Part shown: piece by piece, positions 18,182-27,319 of the stretch
How positions within the stretch are numbered: position 1 is the first letter of the stretch
How the letters are laid out: each line of letters begins with the position of its first letter
Origin: an uncultured Thermomicrobiales bacterium
GTDB lineage: Bacteria > Chloroflexota > Chloroflexia > Thermomicrobiales > UBA6265
Assembly: GCA_902806345.1 (NCBI GenBank)
Contig: CADCWF010000001.1
Span: 1 to 47,271 of the forward strand
Direction: 5' to 3'
Length of the DNA stretch: 47,271 nt
Program-made: the position numbers and the translations under genes
Notes under the pieces: model-generated
The model's database searches: none
The model's input: the letters and a program-made list of their open reading frames with translations, nothing else
Told to the model about the DNA's origin: nothing

Positions 18182-19418
18182 CCGCTTTGCGGTGCGCCCG
18201 GCTCGCGACGCCGGTCCACGCCCGTTCTCTGCCGAGTGGTTGGCCGAACCCTCGGGCGTCTCGCCCACCAGGCCGTTGCTTACGCTGCCTTCCTGGATGC
18301 CCGGGGAGACGACACTCGCCGCCGGGCTCGTCCTCTTCCTGACGCTGGCGATCGCGCTCATTGCGCTCAACGGAGCGATGCCCCGATTCAGCTTCGACGG
18401 CCAACCGCAGACGCTCGTGGCACTCCCCGAGGGCCAGATCGGCTCTCCCTCGGTTGAGGTGGCCGTCTGTGGTGCGGCTCTGTCCGCAGCTATCCCGGCA
18501 CCAACGGCGGCAGTTGCGGCCGTGGGTGGGGCCGCCGCCGCTCCGGTGGCGGCCCCACCCGCGGCCGCTCCGGCGGCGGGCGTCCCGGCGTTCGTGCCCG
18601 CCCCGGCCCCTGTGGTGGCGGGGGCGCCGGTCGCTCAGGGAGCGCCCGGCGCCATCCTGCCGGCCAACCGGGTCCTGGCCTACTACGGGCACCCGCACGA
18701 CGAGAACATGGGCATCGTCGGGGAGTACCCGAAGGAAGAGGTGCTCCGGTTGCTGCGCGAGCGGGCCGCGGACTACGAGGCGGTCGATCCAACGCGACCG
18801 GTCATCCCCGCCTTCGAGCTGATTGCTACCGTCGCCCAGCGAACGCCGGGTGCCGACGGTTCGTACATCCTGGATACGGATCTCGAGACGCTGAGCGAGT
18901 ACGCCGACTTCGCCGAAGCGAACGGCGCGCTCGTCTTCCTCGACCTCCAGATCGGGCGGGGGACGGTCGCCGCCGAGATCGAGAAGGTGCGGCCGCTGCT
19001 GGAACGGCCGCACGTCCACCTTGCGCTCGACCCCGAGTTCGCGGTGGACGAGGGGGAAACCCCAGGCGAGTACATCGGGTCGCTCGACGCCGAGTCGATC
19101 GCCTACGCCCAACGCACGCTGGCTCAGACCACGGCCGACCTCGGCCTGCCGCCGAAGATGCTGATCGTCCACCAGTTCCGCGAGGACATGATCTCCAACA
19201 AGCCGTCGTTGCAGCCGGTCGAGGGCGTCCAGCTCGTCATCGACGCCGACGGCTATGGCGCGCCCGAGCTCAAGATCGACGTCTACAACATCCTCGTCCG
19301 GGACGAACCGGTCGAGTTCGCCGGGGTCAAGCTCTTCTACAAGCAAGACGTGCCGCTGATGACCCCGGCCGAGATTCTCGGGCTGACACCCGCGCCGGAT
19401 GTAGTGATTTACCAGTAG
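18174..19418 (+). CDS. unrecognised membrane-anchored extracytoplasmic protein
   Basis: 414 residues if ATG 18174 is used; the ORF remains open upstream (ATG 18030) and an internal ATG at 18297 is also possible. One hydrophobic helix (about 46-66) is followed by a long Ala/Pro/Val linker and a globular domain of about 250 residues. That domain contains V-L-A-Y-Y-G-H-P-H-D-E-N, P-V-I-P-A-F-E-L-I-A-T-V-A, L-V-F-L-D-L-Q-I-G and V-H-L-A-L-D-P-E-F-A-V. The regular spacing of strand-like motifs ending in acidic residues suggests a TIM-barrel, perhaps glycoside-hydrolase-like, but I do not recognise a named family. It stands alone, between divergent folC and a downstream oxidoreductase. Confidence 0.7.
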   Translation: MPSRFAVRPARDAGPRPFSAEWLAEPSGVSPTRPLLTLPSWMPGETTLAAGLVLFLTLAIALIALNGAMPRFSFDGQPQTLVALPEGQIGSPSVEVAVCGAALSAAIPAPTAAVAAVGGAAAAPVAAPPAAAPAAGVPAFVPAPAPVVAGAPVAQGAPGAILPANRVLAYYGHPHDENMGIVGEYPKEEVLRLLRERAADYEAVDPTRPVIPAFELIATVAQRTPGADGSYILDTDLETLSEYADFAEANGALVFLDLQIGRGTVAAEIEKVRPLLERPHVHLALDPEFAVDEGETPGEYIGSLDAESIAYAQRTLAQTTADLGLPPKMLIVHQFREDMISNKPSLQPVEGVQLVIDADGYGAPELKIDVYNILVRDEPVEFAGVKLFYKQDVPLMTPAEILGLTPAPDVVIYQ

Positions 19419-19557
19419 TCGAGGGGTCGAGGAGCGGTGGGTCGGAGGTGGTGCAGGACCGGGCCGATACTGCACCTCCCTAAAATTCACGACTGATCCC
19501 TGGCGCCTGCTCGAACCGCCGCGGGCGGGCCCTCGTCGGCCTTTGGTTGCCTGATAA

Positions 19558-20613
<1,056 letters not shown>

Positions 20614-20674
20614 GCGGTCGAAGCGGGACGAGAGATCGGCGGCCCGCCGGCGACGGGTGTGACGTGAGGATCGA

Positions 20675-22267
20675 ATGGCAGTCAGCAAGCACATCTCCGC
20701 GGAGGCTGCGGCCCGCCTCATACCCGACGGGGCGACCGTCACCGTCTCTTCGTCGAGCGGGCTCGGCTGCCCCGATGCGGTCCTGCGGGCGATCGGCGAG
20801 CGGTTCGAGGCCGAAGGGGGGCCGCGGGATCTGACGTCCATCCACCCGATCGCCGCCGGCGACATGTACGGCATCCTCGGCGTCGACCACATCGCCCGAC
20901 CCGGTTTGCTGAAGCGGATCGTCGCCGGCTCCTACCCGAGCGGTCCGTCGTCGATGGAGCCGCCGCGGATCTGGCGGATGATCGATGCGGACGAGGTCGA
21001 GGCGTACAACCTGCCAAGCGGCGTCCTCTATCACCTCCACGCCGATGCCGCAGCGGGACGGCCGGGGGTGCTGACCGAGGTCGGGCTCGACACGTTCGTC
21101 GACCCCCGCCGCCAGGGCGGCAAGATGAACGCAGCGGCGACGGAGGACCTGGTCGAGCTGGTCGAGTTCGACGGGCGGCAGTGGCTCTATCTGCGGGCGA
21201 TCCCGATCGACGTCGCCATCATCCGGGGAACCACCGCCGACGAGGCCGGCAACCTCTCCTTCGAGCATGAAGGGGCCTACCTCGGGGCCCTCGATCAGGC
21301 CCTCGCGGCACGGGCCAACGGGGGCACCGTCATCGCTCAGGCCAAGCGCCTGACGACGGCTGGCTCAATCCCGCCGCATGCGGTGCGGGTGCCGTCGACG
21401 CTGGTCGACTTCGTCGTGGTCGATCCCGAGCAAATGCAGACCACCCAAACCCGCCACGACCCCGCCATCAGCGGCGAGGTGCGGCAACCGCTCGACTCGT
21501 TCGAGCCGGTGCCCTGGGGGACGGACAAGGTCATCGCGCGGCGGGCAGCGCTGGAGCTGCGCGACGGCGAGGCGGTCAACCTCGGCTTCGGCATCTCGGC
21601 GCTGATCCCCCGTGTCCTCCTGGAGGAGGGGCTGGCCGACGCGGTAACGTGGGTGATCGAGCAGGGTGCCGTCGGCGGGGTGCCGCTGCTCGGGTTCGGA
21701 TTCGGCTGCGCCGCCAACGCCCAGGCCTACATGCCCTCGCCGGCGCAGTTCACCTATTTCCAGGGGGGCGGTTTCGACCGGACGATGCTCTCGTTCCTCC
21801 AGGTCGACGCCGGCGGGAACGTCAACGTCTCGCGCCTGGCGGCCAAGCCCCACGTAACCGCCGGCGCCGGCGGGTTCGTCGACATCACGGCCCGGGCCCG
21901 CCGCCTCGTCTTCTCCGGCTACCTGACCGCCGGCGGCCTCGACCTGTCGCTCGTGGACGGCAAGCTCGTGATCAACCGGGACGGCAAGGTCGCCAAGTTC
22001 GTGCCCGAGGTGGAACACGTGACCTTCAGCGGCCGGATGGCGCGGGAGCGGGGCCAGGACGTGACGTTCGTGACCGAACGCTGCGTGCTGCGGCTGGAGC
22101 CCGCCGGCCTGACGGTGACGGAGATCGCGCCGGGGGTGGACCTGGAGCGGGACGTGCTTGCCCAGGTGGCGATCCCGCTGGCCGTCAGTCCGGCGCTGCG
22201 GACGATGGAGGAGGGGTTGTTCCGGCCGGAGCCGATGGGGCTGGTGTTGGCGGAGAAGGGATGTTGA
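20675..22267 (+). CDS. acyl-CoA:acetate/3-ketoacid CoA-transferase, fused alpha-beta (YdiF-like)
   Basis: 530 residues, ATG preceded by GAGG. The N-terminal half has the alpha-type domain (I-P-D-G-A-T-V-T-V-S-S-S-S-G-L-G) and the C-terminal half the beta-type domain (N-L-G-F-G-I-S-A-L-I-P). The catalytic glutamate is E329 in W-V-I-E-Q-G-A-V-G-G, at the place expected from E. coli YdiF. The enzyme swaps CoA between short-chain acids through a glutamyl-CoA intermediate. Its stop overlaps the start of the next gene by seven bases, so it heads a tightly coupled catabolic operon. Confidence 0.93.
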   Translation: MAVSKHISAEAAARLIPDGATVTVSSSSGLGCPDAVLRAIGERFEAEGGPRDLTSIHPIAAGDMYGILGVDHIARPGLLKRIVAGSYPSGPSSMEPPRIWRMIDADEVEAYNLPSGVLYHLHADAAAGRPGVLTEVGLDTFVDPRRQGGKMNAAATEDLVELVEFDGRQWLYLRAIPIDVAIIRGTTADEAGNLSFEHEGAYLGALDQALAARANGGTVIAQAKRLTTAGSIPPHAVRVPSTLVDFVVVDPEQMQTTQTRHDPAISGEVRQPLDSFEPVPWGTDKVIARRAALELRDGEAVNLGFGISALIPRVLLEEGLADAVTWVIEQGAVGGVPLLGFGFGCAANAQAYMPSPAQFTYFQGGGFDRTMLSFLQVDAGGNVNVSRLAAKPHVTAGAGGFVDITARARRLVFSGYLTAGGLDLSLVDGKLVINRDGKVAKFVPEVEHVTFSGRMARERGQDVTFVTERCVLRLEPAGLTVTEIAPGVDLERDVLAQVAIPLAVSPALRTMEEGLFRPEPMGLVLAEKGC

Positions 22268-24537
22268 GCCCCCATCCGCGACTCGATGGTCTCTTGACCT
22301 TTAGCCCAGCCGAAGCCCTCACCGCGACCGCGCTCTTCGAGCGGCTCTTCCCGGCCGACGAGCGTAGCCCCGGCGCGACCAAGATCGGCGTCGTCGCCTA
22401 CGTCGATCGGGCGTTGGCTGGCGCCTACGCGGACCTTCGCGAGACGTACCGAATCGGACTGCTTGCGCTCGACGCGGCGGCCAGTTCGTGTTGGGGGGCC
22501 TCGTTCGCGGAAGGCGATGCCGCGGCCCAAGACGGGTTGCTGGCTGATCTAGAGCGGGGAACGGTCGCCGGCTGGGAGGTGCCTGAGCAGCGCCCCTTCT
22601 TCGAGACCGTGCGGCAGCATCTCCAGGAAGGGCTCTTTGCCGACCCCCTCCACGGTGGCAATGTGGACAAGCTCGGCTGGCGGGTGCTCGGCCACCCGGG
22701 CGTCTGGCTCGACAACAGCGCCGAGGAGAACCTTTCGGAAACGCCGGTCGACAAGGGCGGCGCGATCCAGTCGCTGGCCGATCTCGGCTACGCGCTCGGC
22801 ACCCCGGCGCAAGCGTTCGAGATGCCTGGCTACGACCCGCAGGCGGGGGCACAACCGCCGACCACCAAGGCGGACGTGGTGCTCGTCGGCGTCGGCGGGG
22901 TCGGCGGGGTCATCGCGCCGGTTCTCGCGGGGGCGGGGCTCCGGGTGGTCGGGCTGGAGGCGGGGCCGTACTGGCTGCCGGCCGACTTCTCGCCCGACGA
23001 ACTGGGGCAGGCGTACTACTGCCGAGCCGGGATGGGTCGGAAGTTCCTGGACGAGATCCCCCGCTGGCGAACCGCCGACGGCGAGCCAACCGGGGAGTTG
23101 ACGTTCTCGCTCGGCCGGATGATGAACGGCGTCGGCGGCTCGGTCATCCACTACGGCGCCTGGCTGCGGCGGTTCCACCCGCACCACTTCCGGTTCCGCT
23201 CCCACGCAGTCGAGCGGTGGGGCGAAGGAGTCATCCCGGAAGGGTGCACGCTGACCGACTGGCCCGTCTCCTACGACGAGTTGGAGCCCTGGTTCTGTCG
23301 GGCCGAGGCGATGGCCGGGGTCACGAGCGACGGGGGCGGCAACCCCTTCATCCGCCGCTCGCGTCTGGCGCCGCTGCCGCCGTTGCGGCCGTTCCGGCTC
23401 GGCGAGGCGTTCCGCGAGGCGACCACGGCGATGGGCCTCCACCCGCACCCGGTCCCCGTCGGCATGACGAGCCAGGCGAACGGCGGCTGGCCGGAGATGC
23501 GCTACACGGCCTGGAACAACGGCTTCGGCTCCTGGACTGGCGACAAGTGGCACCCGGGGTTGGCAACAGTGCCGGAGGCGCTGGCGACCGGCAACTTCGA
23601 CCTCCGCACCCACTGCCGGGTCATCCGGGTGGTCACTGATGGTGACGGTCGGGCGCGGGGCGTCGAGTACGTCGACGCGCTGGGGCGGCGGCAGGTGCAG
23701 GAGGCCGAAGCCGTCATCCTCGCGGCCTACACCTACGAGAACACCCGGTTGATGTTCCTCTCGGCGGACGGCAAGCACGCGGACGGTCTCGGCAACGACC
23801 GGGGCCAGCTCGGGCGCAACTACACAACCAAGATGTTCGCCCACGTCGATGGTTTCGTGCCGGACAAGGTGTTCAACCGGCACACAGGGCCGGCGGCCCA
23901 GGGCGTCGTCCTCGACGATTTCCTGGCCGAGGGGTTCGATGGTCCGGCCCACGGGTTCCTTGGCGGCGCCACTCTCGGCGCGGAGAACCAGTTCCTGCCG
24001 ATCCAGATCTCGCGCGAGTCGCTGCCGGAGGGGGTGCCGCGGTGGGGGAGCGACTACAAGCGGCATCTCCAGGAGTGGCAGCACTTCGCCGTCGTCCGTA
24101 TCCAGCCGGATGCGTTGCCCTACGCGGCCAACCGGCTCGAGATCGACCCCGATGCTCGGGATCGGAGCGGGCTCGGGCTTCCCGTCGTTCGCGTCACGTA
24201 CGACCTCCAACCGAACGAGAAGCGGCTGGCCGACCACATGGAGGGGGTGAGCGAGGAGATCCTGCGGCGGATGGGGGCGACGGAGACGTGGCGAGGACCC
24301 TCGTTCACCGGCGCCGGCTCCTCCCACGACATGGGCGCCTGTCGGATGGGCGGCGACCCGGCGACCAGCGTGGTCGATCGCGACCTTCGCGTCCACGACA
24401 CGCCGGGGCTCTACGTCTTCGGTGGCGCGACCTTCCCAACCTGCCCGGGGATCAACCCGACGCTGACGATCTGGGCCGTCGCGCTGCGCGCGGCCGACCG
24501 CTTCGTGGCGCGGTTGAAGGCCGGGGACGCGCCGTGA
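22261..24537 (+). CDS. fused gluconate 2-dehydrogenase subunit 3 domain + GMC flavin oxidoreductase
   Basis: 758 residues, ATG with GGAGAAGGG immediately upstream. Residues 13 to about 165 match the gluconate-2-dehydrogenase subunit 3 family (T-F-S-P-A-E-A-L-T-A-T-A-L-F-E-R-L-F-P-A-D-E, later H-G-G-N-V-D-K-L-G-W and H-P-G). From about residue 203 the FAD Rossmann motif G-V-G-G-V-G begins a full GMC oxidoreductase with G-R-M-M-N-G-V-G-G-S and the C-terminal S-S-H-D-M-G-A-C-R-M-G and N-P-T-L-T-I-W. In classical membrane gluconate dehydrogenase these are separate proteins and subunit 3 carries the Tat signal. Here no Tat or Sec signal is visible, so the fusion appears cytoplasmic. No cytochrome subunit is adjacent. 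Confidence 0.9.
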   Translation: MLSPHPRLDGLLTFSPAEALTATALFERLFPADERSPGATKIGVVAYVDRALAGAYADLRETYRIGLLALDAAASSCWGASFAEGDAAAQDGLLADLERGTVAGWEVPEQRPFFETVRQHLQEGLFADPLHGGNVDKLGWRVLGHPGVWLDNSAEENLSETPVDKGGAIQSLADLGYALGTPAQAFEMPGYDPQAGAQPPTTKADVVLVGVGGVGGVIAPVLAGAGLRVVGLEAGPYWLPADFSPDELGQAYYCRAGMGRKFLDEIPRWRTADGEPTGELTFSLGRMMNGVGGSVIHYGAWLRRFHPHHFRFRSHAVERWGEGVIPEGCTLTDWPVSYDELEPWFCRAEAMAGVTSDGGGNPFIRRSRLAPLPPLRPFRLGEAFREATTAMGLHPHPVPVGMTSQANGGWPEMRYTAWNNGFGSWTGDKWHPGLATVPEALATGNFDLRTHCRVIRVVTDGDGRARGVEYVDALGRRQVQEAEAVILAAYTYENTRLMFLSADGKHADGLGNDRGQLGRNYTTKMFAHVDGFVPDKVFNRHTGPAAQGVVLDDFLAEGFDGPAHGFLGGATLGAENQFLPIQISRESLPEGVPRWGSDYKRHLQEWQHFAVVRIQPDALPYAANRLEIDPDARDRSGLGLPVVRVTYDLQPNEKRLADHMEGVSEEILRRMGATETWRGPSFTGAGSSHDMGACRMGGDPATSVVDRDLRVHDTPGLYVFGGATFPTCPGINPTLTIWAVALRAADRFVARLKAGDAP

Positions 24538-25298
24538 GCGACGAGCGGGTGCTGGTCTCTCGCGACGGCGACGCTGCCACGATCCTGTTGAACCGGCCCG
24601 AGAAGCTCAACGCGCTCGACCCGGCGATGCTGGCTGCCCTCGATGCAATCCTGGCCGGGCTGGACCGCGACCCCGAGGTCCGAGTGGTGATCGTGACCGG
24701 CGCCGGGGAGCGTGCTTTTTGCGTCGGTGCCGACATCTCGGCCTGGGCGGCGCTGGAGCCGCTGGAGATGTGGCGCTCCTGGGTGCGGGAAGGCCACCGC
24801 GTCTTCGACCGGCTCGCCGGACTGCGGCAACCGACGATCTGCGCCGTCAACGGCTTTGCCTTCGGGGGCGGGCTGGAACTGGCGTTGGCGGCGGATATCC
24901 GGCTCCTGGCGGCCGAGGCCGAGGTTGGGTTGCCGGAGACCAAGATCGGGACGCTGCCGGGCTGGGCGGGCACCCGACGGCTGCCGGAGCTGATCGGGCC
25001 GGCACGGGCGAAGCAGATGGTGTTCACCGGGGCGCGGCTGGACGCCGGATCGGCGGAGCGGTGGGGGTTGGTCAACGAGGTCGTGCCTCGGGCCGGGCTC
25101 CTAACGCGGGCGCGGGCGCTGGCCACGGAGATCGCCGGTAATGCACCCGTCGCGGTCCAGCTTGCCAAGGCCGCGATCGACGGGCGGCCGGCCGCCCTCG
25201 AGGCGATCGCCGGCGCCCTCGCGGCGACGACCGCGGACGGCCGGGAGGGGGTGGCCTCGTTCAGGGAGAAACGGGCGCCGACGTTCGAGGGGCGATAG
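24534..25298 (+). CDS. enoyl-CoA hydratase/isomerase (crotonase) family
   Basis: 254 residues from a GTG overlapping the preceding TGA (GTGA). Crotonase features: I-L-L-N-R-P-E-K-L-N-A-L at the N-terminus, the oxyanion-hole motif A-F-C-V-G-A-D-I and the second one F-A-F-G-G-G-L-E-L-A-L-A-A-D. Both acid/base glutamates of true hydratases appear present (G-G-G-L-E-L and G-L-P-E-T-K-I-G). It acts on an enoyl-CoA thioester, fitting the CoA-transferase two genes upstream. Confidence 0.93.
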   Translation: MSDERVLVSRDGDAATILLNRPEKLNALDPAMLAALDAILAGLDRDPEVRVVIVTGAGERAFCVGADISAWAALEPLEMWRSWVREGHRVFDRLAGLRQPTICAVNGFAFGGGLELALAADIRLLAAEAEVGLPETKIGTLPGWAGTRRLPELIGPARAKQMVFTGARLDAGSAERWGLVNEVVPRAGLLTRARALATEIAGNAPVAVQLAKAAIDGRPAALEAIAGALAATTADGREGVASFREKRAPTFEGR

Positions 25299-25389
25299 CG
25301 GCGATAATGGGTGAGCCGATAGGTCGTCGGGCGTTCCGACGGTCCAAGGTTATCGTTGTATGTGCCAACGCAGAGAAAGGGAGCAAGAT

Positions 25390-25968
25390 ATGGAGATCGC
25401 CGTCGTCTGGGGTATCCATACCGGCCGGCCGCGCGGATCGAAGGCGTCGGAGCAGCGTGTCCTGGCCGCCGAGATGGATCGGGTGTTCAAGGGCGCCGGG
25501 GGCCGCGGCACGATCGCCGTCGGTTGGCCGGAGATGGGCGATATCGGCGCCCTGCCCCCGGACGCCGAGGCGTTCAAGCGGCGCCTTGCCGAGGTCCACC
25601 CGGACGCGTCGGCGCAATCGATCGCCAACGATGCCGCGACCCTCCTGGCCTTCGTCCATGAGGCGAAGGTGGGCGACATCGTCGTCTGGCGCTCCGGGGA
25701 AACGCGCGATGTCTGGATCGGCCATATCCGAGGTGCCTACGCCCACGTTCCCGATGCCCATGACGAGTACGTCAACCGGAGGGCGGTGAGTTGGCGGCCA
25801 CCGCAGGCCGCGACCGACTTCAGCAAGGAGGCGCTGCGGTCGCTGGGGCAGCAGCGGAGCTTCTTCCGGGTCAAGAACGAGCTGGAGTTCCGCCAGGCGG
25901 CGACGGGGATGCCCCTCTGGATGCTGCGCCAGGCGCCGACCGCGGCGATCGAGGTTGAGACCGCGTGA
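25390..25968 (+). CDS. small EVE/PUA-like domain protein resembling N-termini of Mrr-type restriction proteins
   Basis: 192 residues from ATG 25390, chosen for GGGAG eight bases upstream. The pattern I-A-V-G-W-P-E-M-G-D-I-G, then an N-D-A-A-T-L-L-A-F-V-H-E-A-K-V-G-D-I-V-V-W-R strand, V-W-I-G-H-I-R-G-A-Y and R-R-A-V-S-W closely follows the PUA/EVE-superfamily barrel placed before the nuclease in many Mrr-like restriction systems. That barrel can read modified bases. Here the protein ends after the barrel with no nuclease. It lies between an enoyl-CoA hydratase and a GH88 gene, whose start overlaps its stop. Function unknown; fold assignment by eye. Confidence 0.65.
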   Translation: MEIAVVWGIHTGRPRGSKASEQRVLAAEMDRVFKGAGGRGTIAVGWPEMGDIGALPPDAEAFKRRLAEVHPDASAQSIANDAATLLAFVHEAKVGDIVVWRSGETRDVWIGHIRGAYAHVPDAHDEYVNRRAVSWRPPQAATDFSKEALRSLGQQRSFFRVKNELEFRQAATGMPLWMLRQAPTAAIEVETA

Positions 25969-27095
25969 GCCGGGATCGGGACGGGTTCGGCGGCACGCTG
26001 GAGGAGCGGGCCGAGCAAGCGCTCGCCTTCGCCCAGGGTCAGGTCCGCGCCCTGATCGCGCGCGACCCCGACTACTTCCCGCTCTTCACCGAGGGCGGCC
26101 GGTGGCGCCACGGCAAGGAATCCTGGACCAACTGGTGCGAGGGGTTCCTCGGCGGCATGATGTGGATCTTTGCCCGCCGCACCGGCGATCCCATCTGGCG
26201 CGAGCGGGCCGAGCACTATTCGCGGCTGATCGAGGAGCGCCAGCACGACCGAGCGGTGCACGACCTCGGCTTCCTCTTCTGGTCGACCTGGAAGCGCTGG
26301 TTCGACCTCGGCGGCGACCCCGAGGTCGAGCGCCGGGTCATCACCGCTGGCCAGACGATGGGGCTCCGCTTCAATGAGCGGGGACGGTACCTGCGTTCGT
26401 TCGTTGCCCCCGAGAGCTGCTTCATCGACATCATGATGAACGTCGGGATTGTCTTCTACGCCGCCGAGCGAACGGGCAACCCCGATCTCCACCGGCGTGC
26501 CACGGAGCACTGTCTGACGACCCGCCGCTACCTCGTCCGCGGCGACGGCTCGACCGCCCACGAGGGCATCTTCGACCCCGAATCCGGCGAGTTCCTCCGG
26601 CAGGCGACCCACCAGGGGTGGCGGGACGACTCCTCCTGGGCGCGCGGCCAGACCTGGGCGCTCTACGGCTTCGGCACCGCCTACCGCCTCTCCGGCGACC
26701 GCCGGTTCCTCGACGCCGCCCAGCGTTGCGCCGACTTCTACATCGAGCGGACGCCGCCCCGCGGCGTGCCGCCGAACGACTGGGAGCAGCCCGACCCGCC
26801 GCGTCCGTACGAAACCTCGGCGGCCGCGATCGCGGCCAGTGGGTTCTTCCAGCTCGCGGCGCTAACGGACGAGCCGGCGCGGGCGGAGCGCTACAGCGCC
26901 TACGCCCGGACGATCCTCGACACGCTGCTGTCCCCGGAGTTCCTCGCCGTCGAGACGCCGGGCTGGGAGGGCATCCTCCGCCACGGCAGCTACCATGAGC
27001 GGCTTGGCCTCGGCGTCGACGAAAGCGTGATGTGGGGCGAGTACTTCTTCGTCGAGGCGCTGGACAAGCTGCTCGGGGCGCCGGCGGTGGCCTGA
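25965..27095 (+). CDS. GH88 unsaturated glucuronyl hydrolase
   Basis: 376 residues from a GTG overlapping the preceding stop (GTGA). The alpha6/alpha6-barrel fold of glycoside hydrolase 88 is indicated by H-D100-L-G-F and F-I-D155-I-M-M-N, corresponding in place and context to the two catalytic aspartates of Bacillus unsaturated glucuronyl hydrolase (D88, D149). W-A-R-G-Q-T-W-A-L-Y-G-F is also typical. The enzyme removes 4,5-unsaturated uronic acid left by polysaccharide lyases through hydration of the double bond. No signal peptide, so it acts in the cytoplasm on imported oligosaccharides, consistent with the ABC transporter that follows. Confidence 0.9.
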   Translation: MSRDRDGFGGTLEERAEQALAFAQGQVRALIARDPDYFPLFTEGGRWRHGKESWTNWCEGFLGGMMWIFARRTGDPIWRERAEHYSRLIEERQHDRAVHDLGFLFWSTWKRWFDLGGDPEVERRVITAGQTMGLRFNERGRYLRSFVAPESCFIDIMMNVGIVFYAAERTGNPDLHRRATEHCLTTRRYLVRGDGSTAHEGIFDPESGEFLRQATHQGWRDDSSWARGQTWALYGFGTAYRLSGDRRFLDAAQRCADFYIERTPPRGVPPNDWEQPDPPRPYETSAAAIAASGFFQLAALTDEPARAERYSAYARTILDTLLSPEFLAVETPGWEGILRHGSYHERLGLGVDESVMWGEYFFVEALDKLLGAPAVA

Positions 27096-27319
27096 AGCTG
27101 TATCCGGATGCCGGCAAGGAGCTTCTGCGCCACGGCCCGGGTCCGGAGTATCCGGTCGCTTGACCCTCATCCGGCACGGCGTGTATAAGCCGCTCGCATC
27201 CCGAACGCGACGATCCGCCGGCTGCGCCCCGCGCGGGCCGACTCCGGCGAGCGAGCACGGCGATGGATTCGGCGGGCGGCGTTGCCCGCTGGGACGTCAT
27301 TCCAGAGGAGGAACGACCG

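Noticed and set aside
19444-19480. GGAGGT ... ACCTCC hairpin after the unknown membrane protein
   Set aside because: Only 6-7 pairs hold in any one register and there is no U-tract, so I did not list a terminator.
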